Both the position numbers and the translations under genes were made by a program. A stretch of 12,408 nt of DNA. Source: Lentisphaeria bacterium. GTDB lineage: Bacteria; Verrucomicrobiota; Lentisphaeria; Victivallales; UBA1829. Shown here one piece after another: positions 6,895 through 12,408 of the stretch (its first letter is position 1; the number at the start of each line of letters is the position of its first letter). Under the pieces are notes generated by a model. It was not told the DNA's origin and searched no databases. It worked only from the letters and a program-made list of their open reading frames with translations. The stretch lies in assembly GCA_019408975.1 (NCBI GenBank), contig DXVA01000031.1, positions 1-12,408 on the forward strand, read 5' to 3'.

Positions 6895-7224
6895 ATGGCG
6901 TCAGTATTCAATTCAAAGGCACAGATTTTGAAAATCTATGTTCCCGAACGCAGAATGAAAGATGACCAGCCGCTGTGCGAATGGATCGTCTGCCGTGCCT
7001 GCGAGCGTGGAATTGCAGGCGCAACCGTGATTCGCGGAAACGGCGGGTATTATCTGAACGATCCGGTCAAATCTCCTGAAATCATCAATATGCAGGTAAT
7101 GCGCCCGGTAATCATTGAGATCGTGGACCAGCCGGAACGGATCGAAGGTTTTGCCGCCTTTCTGAAGAGCGAAGTCAGCCAGGTGCTGATGTGCCGCAGC
7201 GATGTGGATGTCTGCTTCAGCTGA
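6895..7224 (+). CDS. DUF190 family protein (PII-like fold)
   Basis: This is a 109-residue protein of the usual family length. LKIYVPERRMKDDQPLCEWIV (12-32), then RACERGIAGATVIRGNGGYY (34-53), match the DUF190 pattern 'L-x-IY-x-x-E ... PL-x-x-x-IV-x-x-A-x-x-x-G-x-AGATV-x-RG-x-x-G'. RPVIIEIVDQPERIEGF (70-86) matches its 'LPVVIEIVD-x-x-x-KI' strand-helix. The family has a ferredoxin-like, GlnB/PII-like fold, and its biochemical role is not established. Elsewhere its genes are often next to fluoride channel crcB or fused to CBS or transport domains, but no crcB is visible here. The start at 6895 is set by GAGGAGG (6881-6887), 7 bases upstream; an in-frame ATG at 6817 would run back into the rdgC-like gene. 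Close spacing argues for co-transcription with that gene. Three Cys residues (C28, C33, C36) sit near each other. Confidence 0.88.
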   Translation: MASVFNSKAQILKIYVPERRMKDDQPLCEWIVCRACERGIAGATVIRGNGGYYLNDPVKSPEIINMQVMRPVIIEIVDQPERIEGFAAFLKSEVSQVLMCRSDVDVCFS

Positions 7225-7260
7225 CTTGCCGGGACATCATTTCGCCGACTCGTAAATTTT

Positions 7261-7350
7261 CAAAACTCCGGGAACATTCGAGAGTCCGCCGTGTCTATGT
7301 GTTTACGTCGGATTATTGATGAAATGTTAACCGTAATCGGGGGAGTTTTG
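7261..7350 (+). promoter_or_regulatory. Inverted repeat spanning the batB-batC leader
   Basis: CAAAACTCC (7261-7269) is the exact reverse complement of GGAGTTTTG (7342-7350), with 72 bases between. The second arm contains the GGAG ribosome binding site of the gene starting at 7355. If both arms are in the same transcript, pairing would hide that site. The 130-base spacer (7225-7354) shows no clear -35/-10 pair and no obvious terminator. A 9-base match over this distance could be chance. Confidence 0.25.
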
Positions 7351-7354
7351 TAAA

Positions 7355-9688
7355 ATGAGTCTGTTGAATGGGGAGATTCTCTGGAACCTGCTTTGGGTTC
7401 TTCCGTTGTTTTTTCTTATATTTTATGTCGGCTGGCAGAGGCGGAACGGTTTACTGAAGCGTTTTCTGGGGAAACGCGCGGATGACCCGTCTTATACTTC
7501 CGCCTCGAAAACACGCCGTTTCTGGAGGGCGGTTCTGCTTGCAGGCGCTCTGATTCTTCTTTTTGCTGCGGCGGCGCGTCCGTCCTGGGGCGTCAGCATC
7601 CAGCCTTATGCCGGACAGGGACGCGATATCATGGTGGTTTTCGACACCTCGCGAAGCATGCTTGCACAGGATGTGCGCCCCTCGCGCCTTGAACATGCGA
7701 AATGGCTTGTCCGTGAACTTGTAAAGATGAACCCCGGCGACCGTTTCGGACTCATTGCCTTTGCCGGGCAGGCTTTTCTGGAATGCCCGCTCACCATTGA
7801 CAAGACCAGTTTCCTCGCATCCCTTGACGACCTTAATACGGATACGATTCCCGTCGGAGGCACCAATATTGAACAGGCGCTTTCCACGGCGATCCACGGT
7901 TTCCGCGCCGCGGAAACCTCTCATCGCGCCATTCTCCTGATCACCGACGGCGACGAGCTTTACGGGGATTCCGGCAAGGCTGTCGGTGAAATCATCAAAC
8001 TCAAAATTCCGCTGTTTATCGCAGGTATCGGCGATCCATCCCAGCCGTCTCTGATTCAGGTTCCCGACGGACAGGGCGGACTTCATACGCTTAAGGACTC
8101 CCAAGGCAATATCGTGAAAAGCCCGCTGAACGAACGCGGACTCAGTATTCTTGCCCAGAAAACCGGAGGGATTTACGTGCGTTCCACGACGACCGATCCG
8201 GGTCTGAAAGAGTTGGAGGCGCGCATTCAGAAACTTGCAAAACAGGAAATCGACAGCGGTAAACAGACCCGCCCGATCGAGCGTCCGGTTTATCCGCTTG
8301 CCGGAGCATTCCTCCTGCTTTGCGTCTGGTTCTGTCTTTCGGAAAAGAGAATGAACGGAGCCGCGGCAAGAACCATGCTTCTTTTCGGGCTGTTCTTTGC
8401 CGGAGCGACTTCCTTCGCCGCGGAGGATGTTCAGCTCCCAAACAATACGGAAATGCCGGCGCAGGAAGTTTCCGCCCCGGAAGAAAGCGGGAAAGACAAG
8501 AATGCGACTCCTGTCGAACTTTACAATGACGGTCTGAAAGCGCAGGAGGAAGAAAAGAATGCGCAGAAAGCATTGAAACTCTATGAACAGGCAATCGGAA
8601 CCGCAACGGAAAATCAGGAGGTCCGCGCCAAATCCTACCAGAATCTCGGTGTCATCAATCATCAGCAGGCACGTGCGATTTTCGGCAAGGCGCAGAAAAC
8701 TCTTGCCGGACAGCAACTGGACGCCGCTCTCAAGGAGGTTGATCAGACCTTGAAACAGATTGCCGCTACTCAGGATATTTATAAAGAAGCACTGCGTGAA
8801 AGTTCAGAAATTCCTGCTGTTGCCAGAAATCAGCAGCTTCTTCTGATTGACCGTAAAAAAGCGGAAGAATTGAAGAAGAAAATTGAAGATCTGAAAAAGC
8901 AACAGCAGGAAGCGCAGAAAAATACGCAGCAGGCGAAAGATCAACAGCAGAAAGAAAACCAGCAGAAGCAGGATCAACAGCAGAAGCAGGATCAACAGCA
9001 AGATCAGCAGAAGCAGAACCAACAGCAGAAGCAGGATCAACAGCAGAAGCAGAATCAACAGCAGAAGCAGGATCAACAGCAAGATCAGCAGAAGCAGAAT
9101 CAACAGCAGAAGCAGGATCAGAAGCAGGCAGATCAGGCAAAACAACAGACGGAAAAAGCCCGTGAAAGTGCTCAGAAGCTTCAGGATCAGGCAAAAGAAC
9201 TAAACCAGAAAAATCTGGAGGAACAGGCGAAGAAGGCAAAAGAGGAACTTGACAAGGCTCGCCGGGCTCAGGAGCAAAACAAAGGCAAAGAGGCGGAAGA
9301 ACACCTGAAGAAAGCCCTGGAAGAACTTGGAGGTTCATCCGATAAGCAGGAACAGGACAAGGACAGGAAAGATCAGAAGGACCAGAAAAAATCTGATCAG
9401 TCTGACAAGTCCGATGAAAACAAGGATAAGAACGACCAGGACAAAGAGCAGGACAAAAATCAGGAGCAGGACAAGAATAACAGCGATCAGAATAAGGATC
9501 GCAAGCTTCCGAAAGAATCCGCTGAACAACAGCAGACTCAAGCGGAAGAAGACAGCAAGGACATTGACAAAAATCAGGCAAAAGCTCTGCTGGACCTGAT
9601 GTCCAATGACGAAAAACTCCTGAAAGATGAACTCAAGGACCGCATGAAACGCGCCCGCGGTATCCGTCCGATCGAAAAAGACTGGTAA
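7355..9688 (+). CDS. BatB-BatC fusion: von Willebrand A membrane protein with TPR-like region and Gln/Lys/Asp-rich tail
   Basis: This 777-residue protein joins two Bat (aerotolerance locus) components. Residues 8-27 and 56-74 are membrane helices. The VWA domain (about 90-290) has a complete metal-ion-dependent adhesion site: D97-T-S99-R-S101, T170 (GGTN) and D198 (TDGDE). A third helix spans about 311-327. These are the parts and order of BatA/BatB. A second hydrophobic segment follows at about 338-356, ending TSFAAED, which looks like the signal peptide of a formerly separate BatC. Then come a TPR-like helical region (about 385-500), a Gln/Lys/Asp repeat tract (about 514-598), a coiled coil (about 600-655), a Lys/Asp tract (about 660-715) and a conserved-looking end (ALLDLMSNDEKLL ... 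RPIEKDW). The tail should be extracytoplasmic. GGAG at 7342 precedes the ATG by 9 bases. No MoxR ATPase or DUF58 gene, frequent partners, lies upstream. The batD-batE frame follows after 21 bases. Confidence 0.88.
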   Translation: MSLLNGEILWNLLWVLPLFFLIFYVGWQRRNGLLKRFLGKRADDPSYTSASKTRRFWRAVLLAGALILLFAAAARPSWGVSIQPYAGQGRDIMVVFDTSRSMLAQDVRPSRLEHAKWLVRELVKMNPGDRFGLIAFAGQAFLECPLTIDKTSFLASLDDLNTDTIPVGGTNIEQALSTAIHGFRAAETSHRAILLITDGDELYGDSGKAVGEIIKLKIPLFIAGIGDPSQPSLIQVPDGQGGLHTLKDSQGNIVKSPLNERGLSILAQKTGGIYVRSTTTDPGLKELEARIQKLAKQEIDSGKQTRPIERPVYPLAGAFLLLCVWFCLSEKRMNGAAARTMLLFGLFFAGATSFAAEDVQLPNNTEMPAQEVSAPEESGKDKNATPVELYNDGLKAQEEEKNAQKALKLYEQAIGTATENQEVRAKSYQNLGVINHQQARAIFGKAQKTLAGQQLDAALKEVDQTLKQIAATQDIYKEALRESSEIPAVARNQQLLLIDRKKAEELKKKIEDLKKQQQEAQKNTQQAKDQQQKENQQKQDQQQKQDQQQDQQKQNQQQKQDQQQKQNQQQKQDQQQDQQKQNQQQKQDQKQADQAKQQTEKARESAQKLQDQAKELNQKNLEEQAKKAKEELDKARRAQEQNKGKEAEEHLKKALEELGGSSDKQEQDKDRKDQKDQKKSDQSDKSDENKDKNDQDKEQDKNQEQDKNNSDQNKDRKLPKESAEQQQTQAEEDSKDIDKNQAKALLDLMSNDEKLLKDELKDRMKRARGIRPIEKDW
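8942..9128 (+). repeat. In-frame CAG/CAA-rich coding repeat with an 81-bp higher-order unit
   Basis: The tract is built from 18-base units encoding QQQKQD/QQQKQN and shorter QQD or QQK variants. A block starting at 8974 recurs at 9055, 81 bases (27 codons) later. At least 60 bases are nearly identical, including the rarer CAACAGCAAGATCAG segment at 8993 and 9074. The only change noted inside is a synonymous AAC/AAT. All units keep the reading frame, so copy-number change would lengthen or shorten the protein without breaking it. Confidence 0.9.
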
Positions 9689-9709
9689 TAACAATAAGAG
9701 GCAGGAATT

Positions 9710-12408
9710 ATGTTGCATCAAAAACTGAAGAAAATTATTCTGGCATTGGGTATTCTGGCAAGCGCTGCGCTGGTCTGTGCGGCGGATAAGGTGGAACTGT
9801 TCGTCACGCCGAACCCCGTTCTGGTCGGCATTCAGGCGCGGTTGACGATCCGTTCCAATGACGGCGCCCAGAATAATTTCAGCAGCAGCCTGCCCGAAAT
9901 CGAAGGGCTTCGCTGGGAGAGTGGAATCAGCAGCAGCCGCAGGGTCAGCATCGTAAACGGCAGACGTTCTTCGATTTTTGAACTCAGCATCCCGTTCACG
10001 GTCACGAAAGCCGGGAAATATACAATTCCTTCCATGCGCCTGACGCACAGCAGAGAACGCACTCAGCCGCTTGAGTTTCAGGCGGTCGAGCCGAAACTGA
10101 CGAATCCGCAGGTGCCGCGCAGCGTACAGAGCGGAGTACCGTCCCGCCTGCGGGGAACCCCGCGGACACCTCAGCGTTTACAACGCCGCGCCGCTCCGCA
10201 GCAGGCGCCGGCTCAAGGCGGAACGCAGCAGGAAGAACGTCAGGACAATGAAGTTACGCTGGATGAAGCGATGTTTGCACATGCGGCGATTCCCGGCGAC
10301 AGGAAAGAGTATTATGTCGGCGAGGAAATTCCGCTTCTGATCAATGTCTATATCCTGCGCGGCGCGCAGGCGCAGCTCTCCTGGCCGACCGTCAATTTCG
10401 GCGACCGTGATGCGGCGATTCTCAAGGATTATAAAGGCATCAATGACCAGAATCCCCATTTCGACCGTCCGTCGGAGTCTGTGAAAGAGGTGAACGGACG
10501 CCTTTACACGGTTTATTCCTTCAACACGGCATTCCGCCCGATTTCAGCAGGAAAAATGACGGTGAAAACGGTGACTCCCGGGGCATTGGTTGTGCCGGAT
10601 AACCGTCCGTCCCGCACGGATTCCATGTTCGACGATTTCTTCGGCGGCAGTTTCTTTTCGCGCGACCGCCAGATATCCCGCACTCTCCAGACCGAACCCG
10701 TCGATATTACGGTGAAAGCGCTCCCGCCAGTCCCGAAAGGACAGTTTTTTACAGGGCTTGTCGGTTCATGGCGTTCGGAAGTCAGCATTACTCCGCCGCC
10801 TTACAAGGTGGGAGAACCGATTACTCTTAAGATCAATTTCCGCGGAACGGGTTCCCTGGACACCCTGCGCGCGCAGACTCTGGATCTGAAAGGATATCGC
10901 GTTTACCCGCCCGAAATTGAGAAGGGGCGGAATTCCGCCGAGATCCGCTACATCATGATTCCGACGGAACAGAACAACACGGGAAAAGACAACCTGACGC
11001 TTCCGCCTTATTCCACATTCAACCCGGAAACAGGCGAATATGAAGCGCAGTCATTCAGCCGTAAACTTGAAATCGAAAAAGGTTCCTATTCCGCGACATC
11101 CGTGGCGGCGGATTATACTGCTGCGCCTGCGGGAACCGGAACCGATGTGGAACAGCCTCAGCGCAGGCCGGAGGAAATCTTGTATCTCAAGCCGCTTGAC
11201 GGCTCCGGCGTCCGTATGCCGCTGTTGAGAAATGTGCTGTTCACTGCGGTTCCTCTGGTGATTTTGAGTATGCTTTTCTGGATCATCTGCGAGATTGTAC
11301 ATCTCCGCAGGCAGGCGCTGATGAACGATCCGTCGATTCTCCGCAGGAATGCGGCAAAGAAGCGCAGAAGTGAACTGTTCGCCAGACTCAAGGCGCTCAA
11401 TCCGCAGGAAATCCCGGCGGAAGCGACGGGAGATATTGCCGGCTACATCACGGACCTGCTGGATTTGCCGCAGGGAACCGATCTCAATGAAGCAGCGTCC
11501 GCCGTCAGGGAAAAATCTCCCGAACTGGCGAATATGCTTGAAGAAGTTGCGCAGTCCGCATGGATGCCGTCAAAAAAGACGCAGTTTACGGATGAGTTCA
11601 GACAGCGCCTGATCAAAGCGCTTTCCAAGCTTGCCGCACTTGCCGTCATTCTGGGAATACTCCCGTTGCAGGCGACGGGTGCCGATGTTTCGCTCGCAAA
11701 AGGCCCCGCCATTACGAACAATGCGGAAGCCATGACCGCTTACGACTCCGGCAAGTTCGAAGACGCCGGCAAATATTATGCGTCGCAGCTGGTAAAATCC
11801 CGTCCGTCCGCCCGTGTTCTTTACAATATGGGCAACTGCCTGTATAAACTTGGCGACCTGCCGAGGGCATTGATCTGCTATGAGCGGGCTTCGCGTCTTG
11901 CGCCGCGCGATTCGGATATTCTTGAAAACCTGAATCTCGTACGCCGCAAGCTTGGGCTGCCGGAAAAATACCTGATTGCCTCGCCTGCGGATATTCCGCC
12001 TTATCTGCGTGATTCCCTGCGCCCGGATGAGTGGATGCTTCTGCTTTCGTTCGGCGCGGCGCTGATTTTTATCGGACTCGGCATCAGGCGCCTTACGGAA
12101 AAACGGCTGCCGTTCAGGATTCTTCTGGCAGGCGGGACTGCCCTGATCGTGGTTTCCGCCGCGGCAGCGGCATCGCAGAATATGACGACCTACAACGAAA
12201 GATACGCGATTGTCACGGTCCGCAATGTTCCGGTCTATTCCCTGCCGTCCGAAAAATCGGGGCGCATTGAAATGAAACTCAAGGCGGGGGAGGAACTGAC
12301 GATCGGTGAACGGCGCATGAACTGGGTCCGTATCCGTTCCGGCAATGCGGAAGGCTGGGTTCCGGCATCCGATGTCACAAGCCTGTGGACGCCGGGCAGT
12401 ATTTCCAC
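9710..12408 (+). CDS. BatD-BatE fusion protein (incomplete at window end)
   Basis: The frame is open from the ATG at 9710 to the last base: at least 899 residues with no stop. Residues 1-24 are a signal peptide (KLKKIILALGILASAALVCAA). Residues about 25-500 are BatD-like: repeated beta domains with VTPNPVLVGIQARLTI near the start, a Pro/Arg/Gln-rich linker (about 130-180), a second domain beginning near EYYVGEEIPLLI, a FDDFFGG segment (about 308-315), and GSWRSEVSITPPPYKVGEPI. A membrane helix spans about 505-530, followed by a basic helical cytoplasmic tail. At 636-655 a second hydrophobic segment (KLAALAVILGILPLQATGAD) resembles a signal peptide and marks the start of the BatE-like half. 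That half has TPR helices (about 675-755: YNMGNCLYKLGDLPRALICYERA), membrane helices at about 774-796 and 800-824, and an SH3-like domain (about 831-895, ending EGWVPASDV). AAGAGG lies 8 bases before the ATG. It is co-directional with the upstream VWA gene, 21 bases away. The true C-terminus is outside the window. Confidence 0.87.
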   Translation, partial: MLHQKLKKIILALGILASAALVCAADKVELFVTPNPVLVGIQARLTIRSNDGAQNNFSSSLPEIEGLRWESGISSSRRVSIVNGRRSSIFELSIPFTVTKAGKYTIPSMRLTHSRERTQPLEFQAVEPKLTNPQVPRSVQSGVPSRLRGTPRTPQRLQRRAAPQQAPAQGGTQQEERQDNEVTLDEAMFAHAAIPGDRKEYYVGEEIPLLINVYILRGAQAQLSWPTVNFGDRDAAILKDYKGINDQNPHFDRPSESVKEVNGRLYTVYSFNTAFRPISAGKMTVKTVTPGALVVPDNRPSRTDSMFDDFFGGSFFSRDRQISRTLQTEPVDITVKALPPVPKGQFFTGLVGSWRSEVSITPPPYKVGEPITLKINFRGTGSLDTLRAQTLDLKGYRVYPPEIEKGRNSAEIRYIMIPTEQNNTGKDNLTLPPYSTFNPETGEYEAQSFSRKLEIEKGSYSATSVAADYTAAPAGTGTDVEQPQRRPEEILYLKPLDGSGVRMPLLRNVLFTAVPLVILSMLFWIICEIVHLRRQALMNDPSILRRNAAKKRRSELFARLKALNPQEIPAEATGDIAGYITDLLDLPQGTDLNEAASAVREKSPELANMLEEVAQSAWMPSKKTQFTDEFRQRLIKALSKLAALAVILGILPLQATGADVSLAKGPAITNNAEAMTAYDSGKFEDAGKYYASQLVKSRPSARVLYNMGNCLYKLGDLPRALICYERASRLAPRDSDILENLNLVRRKLGLPEKYLIASPADIPPYLRDSLRPDEWMLLLSFGAALIFIGLGIRRLTEKRLPFRILLAGGTALIVVSAAAAASQNMTTYNERYAIVTVRNVPVYSLPSEKSGRIEMKLKAGEELTIGERRMNWVRIRSGNAEGWVPASDVTSLWTPGSIS

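Noticed and set aside
5721..6911. 396-residue minus-strand reading frame
   Set aside because: It is the antisense shadow of the RdgC-like gene, which has recognisable motifs and a strong ribosome binding site.
8942..9128. CRISPR-like array
   Set aside because: The repeats are contiguous, in frame and have no unique spacers; they encode a low-complexity protein tract.
8766..9581. Minus-strand frames that look like poly-Leu membrane or Ser/Ala/Asp-repeat proteins
   Set aside because: They are the antisense reading of the CAG/CAA-rich tract of the BatC-type tail.

Overview
The window looks like chromosomal DNA from a PVC-group bacterium, most probably Lentisphaerota (Victivallis-like). This is inferred from three things: a prepilin with the FTLIELL / ALNKAR-type N-terminus typical of that group's large pseudopilin families, its placement beside a secreted glycosidase-like protein and a LacI regulator, and mid-range GC. 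No rRNA, tRNA, mobile element or CRISPR array was found. All recognised genes except the first lie on the + strand.

Layout. (1) Positions 1-423, minus strand: the N-terminal 141 residues of RdgB/HAM1, the house-cleaning XTP/dITP pyrophosphatase, cut by the window edge. (2) Positions 424-741: a divergent control region with a sigma70-like promoter for rdgB, a second one facing right, and two identical 20-bp copies of a LacI-type operator (core TAGCGCTA), one at the predicted transcription start and one just before the ribosome binding site. (3) Positions 742-5648: a sugar-utilisation-like cassette. It holds a large exported GH42-like protein, a LacI/GalR repressor overlapping its 3' end by 22 bases, and, after a spacer with a six-copy 8-bp tandem repeat, a prepilin-like protein with a degenerate H-X9-DG motif. 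(4) Positions 5766-7224: an RdgC-like recombination-associated protein followed 31 bases later by a DUF190 (PII-like fold) protein, with their own promoter. (5) Positions 7355-12408: a compact Bat (Bacteroides aerotolerance) locus in two long reading frames. The first joins a BatA/BatB-type von Willebrand A protein to a BatC-type TPR protein with a very long Gln/Lys/Asp-rich tail. The second joins BatD to BatE (TPR, two membrane helices, SH3-like) and runs off the window end.

How they work together. The LacI protein probably represses its own operon, including the exported glycosidase-like protein, through the two operators, and is released by a sugar that I cannot identify. RdgC and DUF190 look like a two-gene unit unrelated to the sugar genes. 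The Bat proteins should form a membrane-anchored complex facing the periplasm: VWA metal-site domain, TPR scaffolds, BatD beta domains and an SH3-like domain. Its biochemical job is poorly defined in any organism. The most notable features are the fused Bat architecture, with remnants of signal peptides at both junctions, and the paired operators.
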